A DNA stretch of 64,000 nucleotides, taken from the NCBI GenBank assembly GCA_016719535.1, contig JADJYX010000025.1, positions 1 to 64,000 on the forward strand, given 5' to 3'. Position numbers and translations under genes: made by a program. The notes under the pieces were generated by a model that had not been told where the DNA came from, made no database searches, and saw only the letters and a program-made list of their open reading frames with translations. Of this stretch, positions 43,750 through 52,055 are shown piece after piece; position 1 is the first letter of the stretch, and each line of letters opens with the position of its first letter. Source of the DNA: Rubrivivax sp. Its GTDB lineage: Bacteria; Pseudomonadota; Gammaproteobacteria; Burkholderiales; Burkholderiaceae_C.

Positions 43750-46321
43750 GGCCTTCCAGCATCGCCTGCGCCTTGACCTTGAGGACGCCGTCGGCCTTGG
43801 CGATCACCTCCTCGAGCAGGTCACGCGCGCCTTCGACGTCACCGATCTGGCGGAACTCCTCGGCCAGCTCGAGCTTGCGCGCCAGCGGGTCGCCGTCTTC
43901 GTCGATCGGCACGTCGACGGCACCCTCCTCGGTCGCGGCGACGGCGGCATCGGGTCGGCCCATCGCGATCGTGGTCGGCTCAGGCGGCGCGATCTGGAAA
44001 TCGCCGAAATCCAGCCCCTGGCTTCCGATATCGGCGCGCGGCAGCGGCATGGTCTTGGGCGCCTGCTCGTCCAGCGACAGGCTGTCGAGGTCGAAATCGA
44101 GGCCACCGTGAGCGGCCGCCGGCGGCGCGGACAGCATCGCGGCCGGCTGCGTGGACGGCTCGTCGACCATCGGCACCGCCTCGAAGCCCAGCGTCGGCTC
44201 GAGCGAGATGTCGGCGCTGGCGGGCAGCGGCCGCGTCATTTCCATCGGCGACACCGGTGCTTCGCCGCCGATGTCGAGGTCCAGATCCAGGGCGCCGGGC
44301 TGCGAGTCGAAGCCCGAGTCCGGCGTGAATACCGGCGCCGCGGGTTTGGCCGTATGCGGTTGCGTGGTCGCCCCCAGCGGCTCCATCACCGGCACGCCGC
44401 CTGCGCCGGCCACCGGTTCGGGCTGTCCACCTGGCTGGTACAGCGGGTTGTCGGGGTCGATCTGGCGGCCCATCTCCTGGACACTGGCCCAGTCATCGCC
44501 CTCGCCGCGCGTCAGTGCGTGCACCTGCGAGGCCAGCAGCTCGAAGCCCTTGGTGTCGCGGCGCTTGGCGTAGACCTCGAGCAGCTTGGTGCGGATGGCC
44601 ATGCGCTGCGGCGTGGCGCGCATGGCCTCCTTGAGGATCTCCTCGGCCTGCAGGTCGCGGCCATAGGCCAGGTAGACATCGGCCTCGGCCACCGGATCGA
44701 CATCGCCGATGGCGTCGAGCTGGCTCAGCGAATAGCTCATCGACGACGAGGTCGACGACGAAGAGCCGCCGCCGGCCTCGCGCGTATCGATGCGCTGGCC
44801 ACCGCTGGCGCCGAAGAAGGAGTCGGGTTGCAGCCGGCTCTCGAGGAACGAGGTCTCGCCGCCCGACTTCTTCCGCGACGAGCGCGCGCGGTACAGGCCA
44901 AGGCCGACCAGCAGTGCCAGCAGGCCACCGGCGGCGGGCAGCATCCAGGGTGATTCGAGCAGGCTGTCGATGAAGCCGGGCTCCTCGGCATCCATGGGCG
45001 CCACAGGCGTTGCCGCCACGGCCGATGCCGCCGGCGGTGTGGGCGACGGCATCGACGCCACGATGGCCGGCGCCGGCAAGGCGGGTGCCGGCGCCGAAGC
45101 CGCCGGCGCTGCGGGCGCGGCCGGTGCCGGCGAGACGGCCGCAGCGGGCGCTGCAGCCGGCGTGGTGGCCGGCGGGGCTGCCGCGGTCGCCGGCGTTGCC
45201 GGGCTCGCCGAGGCGGCGGGCGCGGCCGTTCCCTGCTGCAGGCGCTTCAATTCCTCGACATTGCGCGACAGTTCGGCCACGCGGGTGGAGGTGTCCTTGC
45301 GCTCGGCTTCGCGCGAGATCTTCGCCTCGGGTGCGCCGGGCTTGACGGCGCCTTGCGACAGCGTGAGCTTGTCGGGGCTGGCGGCGGTGGATTGTTTGCG
45401 GTCATCGACGCGTGCCTGCACGGCGCCGCCGGACTGCCGGGCAGGCCCGGCGTCGGCCCGCGTCGTCACGCCGCCGGCCAGGCGCTGCCGGTAGGCGGCA
45501 AAGTCAGCGCTCTGCGCCTGGATGACCTCACGCGCCTGGGCGCCGGTCACCCGGCGGGCGGCATCGGCGGCCGGCACGGTGAGCACGGCACCGGCCTTGA
45601 GCCGGTTCATGTTGTCGGCCATGAAGGCTTGCGGGTTGCCCCGGAACAGCGCGACCAGCATCTGGTCCAGCGACACACCGGGCTGCGCGTTGCGCGCAGC
45701 AATGCGCGACAGCGTATCGCCGCTGCGCACGCGGTATTCATCGACGGCCGCAGCCGGGCGGCCGGCAGGCGCCGAGGCGGGTGCACGGGGCCGTGCCGGT
45801 GCCGTCGCGGCCACCACCGGCGCTGCGGGCGCAGCGGCCGTCGGTGCAGGTGCCGGTGCGGGCGTCGGTGCCGGGCTCGCGACCGCCGGGCTGGGGGCCG
45901 GCGGCGGCGCGGCCACGCGCGTGGGCGGGTCGAGCAGCAGCGTGTATTCACGCACCAGGCGACCGGTGGCCCAGGTGGCCTCGACGATCACGTCGACGAA
46001 GGGTTCGATCAGCGGCCGCTCGCTGGCGACACGCAAGAACGGGCGGCCGTCGGCACGCCGCTGCAGGCTGACCTGGGCGCCGGCGAGCGCCGCGTTGTAT
46101 TCGACGCCAGCGGCACGGTAGGCCTCGGGTGTGGCCACGCGCAGGGCCAGGGACGCGGCTTCTTCGGCCGTGAGGCTGGTGACGTCGATCTCGGCGCGCA
46201 AGGTCTCGCCCAGGGCCGACTGCACCGTGAGCCGACCCAGGCCGAGTGCCCAGGCCGAGGAGCCCACCAGGCAACCGGCGGCCAAGGCCACCGTGGTCAG
46301 GGCAAAGCGCCCAGATGTCAT
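43742..46321 (-). CDS. fimV: FimV/HubP-type polar landmark protein with LysM domain
   Basis: A large inner-membrane protein (859 residues) needed in relatives for type IV pilus assembly and twitching. A signal peptide ends near residue 26 (SSAWA), followed by the FimV N-terminal domain (LGRLTVQSALGETLRAEIDV) and a Pro/Ala linker. A LysM peptidoglycan-binding domain spans about 195-250 (EYRVRSGDTLSRIAARN), then a short coiled coil (RVAELSRNVEELKRLQQG) and a Pro/Ala-rich stretch. One membrane helix follows (WMLPAAGGLLALLVGLGLY), then an acidic cytoplasmic part with TPR-like repeats. The conserved C-terminal helix pair is LARKLELAEEFRQIGDVEGA. I chose the ATG at 46321 because it puts the signal peptide at the N-terminus; the frame is open 28 codons further. 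Confidence 0.9.
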   Translation of the reverse strand: MTSGRFALTTVALAAGCLVGSSAWALGLGRLTVQSALGETLRAEIDVTSLTAEEAASLALRVATPEAYRAAGVEYNAALAGAQVSLQRRADGRPFLRVASERPLIEPFVDVIVEATWATGRLVREYTLLLDPPTRVAAPPPAPSPAVASPAPTPAPAPAPTAAAPAAPVVAATAPARPRAPASAPAGRPAAAVDEYRVRSGDTLSRIAARNAQPGVSLDQMLVALFRGNPQAFMADNMNRLKAGAVLTVPAADAARRVTGAQAREVIQAQSADFAAYRQRLAGGVTTRADAGPARQSGGAVQARVDDRKQSTAASPDKLTLSQGAVKPGAPEAKISREAERKDTSTRVAELSRNVEELKRLQQGTAAPAASASPATPATAAAPPATTPAAAPAAAVSPAPAAPAAPAASAPAPALPAPAIVASMPSPTPPAASAVAATPVAPMDAEEPGFIDSLLESPWMLPAAGGLLALLVGLGLYRARSSRKKSGGETSFLESRLQPDSFFGASGGQRIDTREAGGGSSSSTSSSMSYSLSQLDAIGDVDPVAEADVYLAYGRDLQAEEILKEAMRATPQRMAIRTKLLEVYAKRRDTKGFELLASQVHALTRGEGDDWASVQEMGRQIDPDNPLYQPGGQPEPVAGAGGVPVMEPLGATTQPHTAKPAAPVFTPDSGFDSQPGALDLDLDIGGEAPVSPMEMTRPLPASADISLEPTLGFEAVPMVDEPSTQPAAMLSAPPAAAHGGLDFDLDSLSLDEQAPKTMPLPRADIGSQGLDFGDFQIAPPEPTTIAMGRPDAAVAATEEGAVDVPIDEDGDPLARKLELAEEFRQIGDVEGARDLLEEVIAKADGVLKVKAQAMLEGLA

Positions 46322-46442
46322 CGAGCGTTTTTCCAAGGCGTCCCCCAAAACGATCGGCGGGTGCTCTTCACGAGACCCGCCGTCTACGACGTCCGTCGAC
46401 CCCACCGGGTGGCACGCCGGTCATGCTGAGGCGGTGGAAATC

Positions 46443-46471
46443 ACAATAGCATCAAGCATATAGGGTGACAA
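46443..46471 (-). promoter_or_regulatory. fimV: Predicted sigma-70 promoter for fimV and genes downstream
   Basis: On the minus strand a -35 box TTGTCA (46466-46471) and a -10 box TATTGT (46443-46448) are separated by exactly 17 bases. They lie in an AT-richer patch of the 252-bp asd-fimV gap, about 120 bases upstream of the fimV start. An 8-bp hairpin (46355-46362 with 46375-46382) lies in the resulting leader. The gap shows no gene. Confidence 0.55.
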
Positions 46472-46573
46472 GCTCACCTAAAGACTGATGTTCGGCACGG
46501 AAATGCTTTGTTTCGCCGGACCGCGCGACTTTGTTGCCGGCTGGCAACGTCGCACGGCCCGGTGTTGCCGTCA

Positions 46574-47728
46574 TCAGGCCTCGAGCAGGATGCGCAGCAT
46601 GCGGCGCAGCGGTTCGGCGGCACCCCACAGCAGCTGGTCACCGATGGTGAAGGCGCCCAGATAGTCGGGGCCCATCGCCAGCTTGCGGATGCGGCCGACG
46701 GGGATCGTCATCGTGCCGGTCACGGCCACCGGGGTGAGGTCGCGGAGGGTGGCCTCGCGCGTATTCGGCACCACCTTCACCCAGGCGTTGTCGGCGGCGA
46801 TCAGGGCCTCGATATCGGCCAGCGGCACGTCCTTCTTCAGCTTGAAGGTCAGCGCCTGGCTGTGGCAGCGCATCGCGCCCACGCGCACGCAGAAGCCATC
46901 GACCGGCACCGGGGCCGTGCCGAAGCCCTCGCCCTGGCCGAGGATCTTGTTGGTCTCGGCCATGCCCTTCCATTCCTCGCGGGACATGCCCCAGCCGGGC
47001 TCGTCCCGGCCCTTCCCGATCCCGAGGTCCTTGTCGATCCAGGGGATCAGCGAGCCGCCCAGCGGCACGCCGAAGTGCTCGACCTCGGCGCCCGACAGGC
47101 TGCGCTGCTTCGCGATCACCTTGCGGTCGATCTCGAGGATGGCGCTCTTGGGGTCGTCGAGCAGCGACTTCACCTCGGCGTTGAGCGTGCCGTACTGCGT
47201 CAGCAGTTCGCGCATGTGCTGCGCGCCGCCGCCCGATGCAGCCTGGTAGGTCTGCGTCGACATCCACTCGACCAGGCCCGCCTTGTAGAGCGCGCCCACG
47301 CCCATCAGCATGCAGCTGACGGTGCAGTTGCCGCCGATCCAGTTGCGGCCGCCCTTCTTCAGCGCCGCCTGGATGACCGGCAGGTTGACGGGGTCGAGGA
47401 TGATGACCGCATCGTCCTTCATGCGCAGCGTCGACGCGGCGTCGATCCAGTGGCCGTTCCAGCCGGCGGCGCGCAGCTTCGGGAAGACCTCGGTCGTGTA
47501 GTCGCCCCCCTGGCAGGTGATGACGATGTCGCAGCGCTCGAGCGCGTCGATGTCGAAGGCGTCGAGCAGCCGGGTCTCGTTCTTCGCCATCGACGGGGCG
47601 TCGCCGCCGACGTTGCTGGTGGTGAAGAAGACCGGCTCGATGAGCGCGAAGTCGCCCTCGGCCTGCATGCGCTCCATCAATACGGAGCCGACCATGCCGC
47701 GCCAGCCGACCAATCCTACGAGTGCCAT
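46574..47728 (-). CDS. asd: Aspartate-semialdehyde dehydrogenase
   Basis: An NADPH enzyme that makes aspartate semialdehyde from aspartyl phosphate for lysine, threonine and methionine synthesis. In 384 residues: VGLVGWRGMVGSVLMERM (NADP loop), FFTTSNVGGDAP, the active cysteine in GGNCTVSCMLMGVGAL, SGGGAQHMRELL, and the catalytic histidine region RVGAMRCHSQALTFKLK. This is the gammaproteobacterial-type (long) Asd. It follows leuB by 95 bases; a GC-rich hairpin (CCCCGGC/GCCGGGG) lies in that gap without a T-run. The leuB-asd-fimV order is conserved among relatives. Confidence 0.97.
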   Translation of the reverse strand: MALVGLVGWRGMVGSVLMERMQAEGDFALIEPVFFTTSNVGGDAPSMAKNETRLLDAFDIDALERCDIVITCQGGDYTTEVFPKLRAAGWNGHWIDAASTLRMKDDAVIILDPVNLPVIQAALKKGGRNWIGGNCTVSCMLMGVGALYKAGLVEWMSTQTYQAASGGGAQHMRELLTQYGTLNAEVKSLLDDPKSAILEIDRKVIAKQRSLSGAEVEHFGVPLGGSLIPWIDKDLGIGKGRDEPGWGMSREEWKGMAETNKILGQGEGFGTAPVPVDGFCVRVGAMRCHSQALTFKLKKDVPLADIEALIAADNAWVKVVPNTREATLRDLTPVAVTGTMTIPVGRIRKLAMGPDYLGAFTIGDQLLWGAAEPLRRMLRILLEA

Positions 47729-47823
47729 TTCCGTCCTGCCTTTCCGATGGTGATCCGGACCCCACTTCGTCCCCGGCTCGTTCGCCGGGGTCCGAAGGGA
47801 TGAGGCGAGACGATCCGAGACGC

Positions 47824-48930
47824 TCAGGTCTTGGTGGTGATGGTTTTGCCAGCGGGCTTGCCAACAATGGCCGCAACCACGGCGTCACCCATCTCGCGCG
47901 TACCGACCTTGGTAGTGCCTTCACTCCAGATGTCGCCCGTGCGCAGGCCGGCCGACAGCACGGCCTTCACCGCCGACTCGATGCGGTCGGCGGCCTGGGG
48001 CTGGTTGAGCGAGAAGCGAAGCATCATGGCGGCGGACAGGATTGTAGCCAGCGGGTTTGCAACACCCTTACCGGCGATGTCCGGCGCACTGCCGTGGCTG
48101 GGCTCGTACAGGCCCTTGTTGGCCTTGTCCAGGCTGGCGCTGGGCAGCATGCCGATCGAGCCGGTGAGCATCGCCGCCTCGTCGGACAGGATGTCGCCGA
48201 ACATGTTGCCGGTGACGACGACGTCGAAGGCCTTCGGTGCCTTCACCAGCTGCATGGCCGCGTTGTCGACATACATGTGTTCGAGCGTGACGTCGGGGTA
48301 CTGCGCGTGCACCTCGGTCACCACGTCCTTCCAGAACTGGAAGGTCTCGAGCACGTTGGCCTTGTCGACGCTGGTGACCTTCTTGTTGCGTTTGCGCGCG
48401 GCCTGGAACGCCACATGGGCGATGCGCTCGATCTCCGGCTTGCTGTAGCGCATGGTGTCGAAGGCTTCTTCCGCACCCGGGAAGTGGCCGTCCACCGCCA
48501 TGCGCCGGCCGCGCGGCTGGCCGAAATAGATGTCGCCGGTCAGCTCGCGGATGATCAGGATGTCCAGCCCCGCCACCAGCTCGGGCTTGAGGCTGGACGC
48601 ATGCGTCAGCTGCTCGTAGCAGATCGCCGGGCGGAAGTTTGCAAACAGCCCCAGGTGCTTGCGCAGGCCCAGGATGGCCTGCTCGGGCCGGTATTGCCGC
48701 TCGAGCTTGTCGTACTTCCAGTCGCCCACGGCGCCGAACAGCACCGCATCGGCGGCCTTGGCCAGGTTCAGCGTGGCTTCGGGCAGCGGATGGCCGTGGG
48801 CGTCGTAGGCGGCGCCGCCGACGAGGGCGGTCTCGGTCTCGAATTTCAGGTCGAGTGCGTTCAGCACCTTCACGGCCTCGGCCATGATCTCGGTGCCGAT
48901 GCCGTCACCGGGGAGGATCGCGATCTTCAT
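47824..48930 (-). CDS. leuB: 3-isopropylmalate dehydrogenase
   Basis: It oxidises 3-isopropylmalate to 2-oxoisocaproate with NAD+ in leucine synthesis. In 368 residues: MKIAILPGDGIGTEIMAEAV, LILRELTGG-type loop as IIRELTGDIYFGQPRG, the catalytic Lys/Asp region VTSVDKANVLETFQFWKDVV, VTGNMFGDILSDEAAML, and the NAD region YEPSHGSAPDIAGKGVANP. I chose the ATG at 48930; the upstream in-frame ATG at 48966 falls inside the leuD 3' end. The gap to leuD is 32 bases. Confidence 0.97.
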   Translation of the reverse strand: MKIAILPGDGIGTEIMAEAVKVLNALDLKFETETALVGGAAYDAHGHPLPEATLNLAKAADAVLFGAVGDWKYDKLERQYRPEQAILGLRKHLGLFANFRPAICYEQLTHASSLKPELVAGLDILIIRELTGDIYFGQPRGRRMAVDGHFPGAEEAFDTMRYSKPEIERIAHVAFQAARKRNKKVTSVDKANVLETFQFWKDVVTEVHAQYPDVTLEHMYVDNAAMQLVKAPKAFDVVVTGNMFGDILSDEAAMLTGSIGMLPSASLDKANKGLYEPSHGSAPDIAGKGVANPLATILSAAMMLRFSLNQPQAADRIESAVKAVLSAGLRTGDIWSEGTTKVGTREMGDAVVAAIVGKPAGKTITTKT

Positions 48931-48962
48931 CGTGGTTCTTTCGTTCAGGCGATGTGGCAGTC

Positions 48963-49613
48963 TCAACCCAGGCTTCGCATGCCGAGCCAGGGCATCCTGG
49001 CCAGCCGCTCGGCCTCGAACGCGCGGATCTTGTCGGCATGGCGCAGCGTCAGGCCGATGTCGTCGAAACCGTTGACCAGGCAGTATTTGCGGAACGGCTG
49101 CACCTCGAACGGCAGCTCATCGCCGTCGGGCTTGACCACCACCTGCCGGGGCAGGTCCACCGTCAGCCGGTAACCCGGGAAGGCCGCCACCTCGTCGAAC
49201 AGCTTGGCCACCTGCGATTCGGGCAGCACGATGGGCAGGATGCCGTTCTTGAAGCAGTTGTTGAAGAAGATGTCGGCAAAGCTGGGCGCGATCAGCGCGC
49301 GAAAGCCATATTGCCCCAGTGCCCAGGGCGCGTGCTCGCGGCTGGAGCCGCAGCCGAAATTCCTGCGCGCGATGAGCACGCTGGCGCCGGCGTAGCGCGG
49401 CTGGTTGAGCACGAAGTCGGGGTTGGGCTTGCGCGTGGCGATGTCCTGTCCCGGCTCGCCCTTGTCGAGGTAGCGCCACTCGTCGAACAGGTTGGGCCCG
49501 AAGCCGGTGCGCGCGATCGATTTCAGAAACTGCTTGGGGATGATGGCGTCGGTGTCGACGTTCTCGCGGTCCATCGGGGCCACCAGGCCCTGGTGCACGG
49601 TGAAGGCTTGCAT
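48963..49613 (-). CDS. leuD: 3-isopropylmalate dehydratase, small subunit
   Basis: The swivel-domain subunit of isopropylmalate isomerase, partner of LeuC. In 216 residues: VAPMDRENVDTDAIIPKQFL, then RNFGCGSSREHAPWALGQYG, the classic substrate-recognition loop, and APSFADIFFNNCFKNGILPI. Length is normal. It follows leuC by 13 bases and precedes leuB by 32 bases, so all three leucine genes form one transcript. Confidence 0.97.
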   Translation of the reverse strand: MQAFTVHQGLVAPMDRENVDTDAIIPKQFLKSIARTGFGPNLFDEWRYLDKGEPGQDIATRKPNPDFVLNQPRYAGASVLIARRNFGCGSSREHAPWALGQYGFRALIAPSFADIFFNNCFKNGILPIVLPESQVAKLFDEVAAFPGYRLTVDLPRQVVVKPDGDELPFEVQPFRKYCLVNGFDDIGLTLRHADKIRAFEAERLARMPWLGMRSLG

Positions 49614-49626
49614 GGTGTGGTCTCCC

Positions 49627-51051
49627 TCAGGCGATCTTGCGGATGTCGACGAAGTGGCCTTCGATGGCCGCGGCCGCCGCCATCGCCGGGCTCACCAGGT
49701 GGGTGCGGCCGCCGTTGCCCTGGCGGCCTTCGAAGTTGCGGTTGCTGGTGCTGGCGCAGCGCTCGCCGGGCTCCAGCTTGTCGGCATTCATCGCCAGGCA
49801 CATGCTGCAGCCGGGCTCGCGCCATTCGAAGCCGGCGGCCTTGAAGACCTCGTGCAAGCCTTCGCTTTCGGCCTGCGCCTTCACCAGGCCCGACCCGGGC
49901 ACGACCATCGCCAGCTTGACGTTGCCGGCCACCTTGCGGCCGAGCTTCTTCACCACCGCGGCGGCGTCGCGCAGGTCCTCGATGCGGCTGTTGGTGCAGC
50001 TGCCGATGAAGACCTTGTCGACGGTGATGTCGCTGAGTGCCTTGTTGGGCTGCAGGCCCATGTAGGTGAGCGCGCGCTCGATGGCGCCGCGCTTGACGGC
50101 GTCCTTCTCCTTGTCGGGGTCGGGCACGCGGTCGTCGATGGACAGCACCATCTCGGGGCTGGTGCCCCAGGTCACCTGGGGCTTGAGCGCCGAGGCGTCG
50201 ATCTCGACCACGGCGTCGAAGTGCGCGCCCGGGTCGCTGTGCAGCGTGCGCCAGTAGGCCGCGGCCTGCTCGAATTCCATGCCCTGCGGCGCGAAGGGCC
50301 GGCCCTTCACGTAGGCAATGGTCTTGTCGTCCACCGCCACCAGGCCGGCGCGCGCACCGGCCTCGATGGCCATGTTGCACACCGTCATGCGGCCTTCCAT
50401 GCTGAGCGCGCGGATGGCGCTGCCGCCGAACTCGATGGTGTAGCCGGTACCGCCGGCGGTGCCGATCCTGCCGATGATGGCCAGCACGATGTCCTTGCCC
50501 GTCAGGCCCGGGGCCAGCTGACCTTCCACCTTGACGAGCATGTTCCTGGCCTTCTTGGCCAGCAGCGTCTGCGTGGCCATCACATGCTCGACCTCGCTGG
50601 TGCCGATGCCGTGCGCCAGTGCGCCGAAGGCGCCATGCGTGCTGGTGTGGCTGTCGCCGCAGACCACCGTCATGCCCGGCAGCGTGGCGCCCTGCTCCGG
50701 CCCGATCACGTGCACGATGCCCTGGCGCTTGTCGAGGAAAGGGAAGTAGGCCGCGGCGCCGAAGGCCTTGATGTTGGCGTCGAGCGTCGTCACCTGCTGC
50801 TTGCTGATGGGGTCGGTGATGCCGTCGTAGCCGCGGTCCCAGCCGGTGGTGGGCGTGTTGTGGTCGGCGGTGGCGACGATCGAGCTGACGCGCCAGACCG
50901 GGCGGCCGGCCAGGCGCAGGCCTTCGAAGGCCTGCGGGCTGGTCACCTCGTGCACCAGGTGGCGGTCGATGTAGAGCACGGCGGTGCCGTCGTCCTCGGT
51001 GTGGACGACATGGTCGTCCCAGAGCTTGTCGTACAGGGTGCGGGCGGTCAT
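49627..51051 (-). CDS. leuC: 3-isopropylmalate dehydratase, large subunit
   Basis: The [4Fe-4S] catalytic subunit that isomerises 2- to 3-isopropylmalate. In 474 residues: MTARTLYDKLWDDHVVHTED, CGDSHTSTHGAFGALAHGIG, and the three cluster cysteines, one in FIGSCTNSRIEDLRDAA and two in EPGCSMCLAMNADKL. STSNRNFEGRQGNGGRTHLV follows. The start at 51051 overlaps the LysR gene stop by four bases, so a regulator and its probable target are translated in tandem. Catalytic residues appear intact. Confidence 0.97.
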   Translation of the reverse strand: MTARTLYDKLWDDHVVHTEDDGTAVLYIDRHLVHEVTSPQAFEGLRLAGRPVWRVSSIVATADHNTPTTGWDRGYDGITDPISKQQVTTLDANIKAFGAAAYFPFLDKRQGIVHVIGPEQGATLPGMTVVCGDSHTSTHGAFGALAHGIGTSEVEHVMATQTLLAKKARNMLVKVEGQLAPGLTGKDIVLAIIGRIGTAGGTGYTIEFGGSAIRALSMEGRMTVCNMAIEAGARAGLVAVDDKTIAYVKGRPFAPQGMEFEQAAAYWRTLHSDPGAHFDAVVEIDASALKPQVTWGTSPEMVLSIDDRVPDPDKEKDAVKRGAIERALTYMGLQPNKALSDITVDKVFIGSCTNSRIEDLRDAAAVVKKLGRKVAGNVKLAMVVPGSGLVKAQAESEGLHEVFKAAGFEWREPGCSMCLAMNADKLEPGERCASTSNRNFEGRQGNGGRTHLVSPAMAAAAAIEGHFVDIRKIA

Positions 51052-51944
51052 GCGGTCTCCCCGGTTGGGCTGAGCGAATCGATGAAGTGACGAATGGGCG
51101 GCGGCAGCACCGGCTGCGCCTTCACGGCGATCAGATACTGGCGGCGCGCCCAGTCCTCCTGCAGCGCCAGCGGCTGCACGCGAAAGACCTTGGCGAAGCG
51201 GCGCGCCACCACCGCCGGCAGCACGGCCACGCCCAGCCCGGCCTCGACCAGCTGCGCGATGGCGTCGAAGCCGTGCACCTGCATGCGCGCATTCAGCGGC
51301 CGGCCCAGCGCCAGCGCGCGCTGCAGCATCTGCTCGTGCGCGGCGGCGCCGGCATGCAGGCCGACGATGTCGAAGTCGAGCAGCGCGTCGAAACGCTGCG
51401 CGGCCTTCCTGGCCAGCACATGACCACGCGGCACCAGGATGGCGAGCTCGCCCTCGCGGTAGGGCCGGCAGTCGAGCGCGGGCTCGCGCACCGGGGCGAT
51501 GAAGATCCCGGCATCGGCGCGGCCTTCGGCCACCGCGTCCTGCACCTCGGCGCTGGTCAGCTCTTCGAGGCTGACGCGGATGCCCGGGTGCGCGGTGGCA
51601 AAAGCCGCCAGGTCGGCCGGCAGGTGTTCGGCAATGGCGCTGGCATTGGCCACCACGCGCAGGTGGCCCTTGATGCCGCGCGAGAATTCGACGACCTCGC
51701 TTTCCAGCGCATGCAGCGAGGCATTGAGCGTGCGGATGTGGCGCAGCAGCGCACGCCCGGCTTCGGTCGGCTCGACGCCGCGTGCACGGCGGTCGAACAG
51801 CACCACGCCGAGCCGCGCCTCCAGGTCCGACAGGCGCTTGCTGGCCGCGGCCAGCGCCAGGCTTTCACGTTCGGCGCCGCGGGTGATGCTGCGGGTGTCG
51901 GCGATGGCCAGCACGAGGTTGAGGGTGGTGAGGTCGAAGCGCAT
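51048..51944 (-). CDS. LysR-family regulator overlapping leuC
   Basis: A 298-residue DNA-binding regulator. The helix-turn-helix is in residues 1-60 (LNLVLAIADTRSITRGAERE, then ALAAASKRLSDLEARLGVVL). The effector domain begins near residue 90 (GHLRVVANASAIAEHLPADL), with DAGIFIAPVREPALDCRPYR and EAGLGVAVLPAVVARRFA. It is co-directional with leuC and overlaps it by four bases, rather than divergent. It may control the leu genes or autoregulate, or act on the divergent amidase across the 111-bp gap upstream. Which target is real cannot be told from sequence. Confidence 0.88.
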   Translation of the reverse strand: MRFDLTTLNLVLAIADTRSITRGAERESLALAAASKRLSDLEARLGVVLFDRRARGVEPTEAGRALLRHIRTLNASLHALESEVVEFSRGIKGHLRVVANASAIAEHLPADLAAFATAHPGIRVSLEELTSAEVQDAVAEGRADAGIFIAPVREPALDCRPYREGELAILVPRGHVLARKAAQRFDALLDFDIVGLHAGAAAHEQMLQRALALGRPLNARMQVHGFDAIAQLVEAGLGVAVLPAVVARRFAKVFRVQPLALQEDWARRQYLIAVKAQPVLPPPIRHFIDSLSPTGETA

Positions 51945-52055
51945 ACGGTAGCCCGGCGGGCAGCCCGGTCGGTGCGCGGATTGTCAAGCAAGCCTTCGCC
52001 AATGGCGAAAGCTCGACCCCTGACCACAATGGGCGCATCCCCAAGGAGAAGCCCG

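Noticed and set aside
47760..47800. Hairpin after leuB as a terminator
   Set aside because: The CCCCGGC/GCCGGGG stem has no T-run on the minus strand, and asd follows closely in the same direction.
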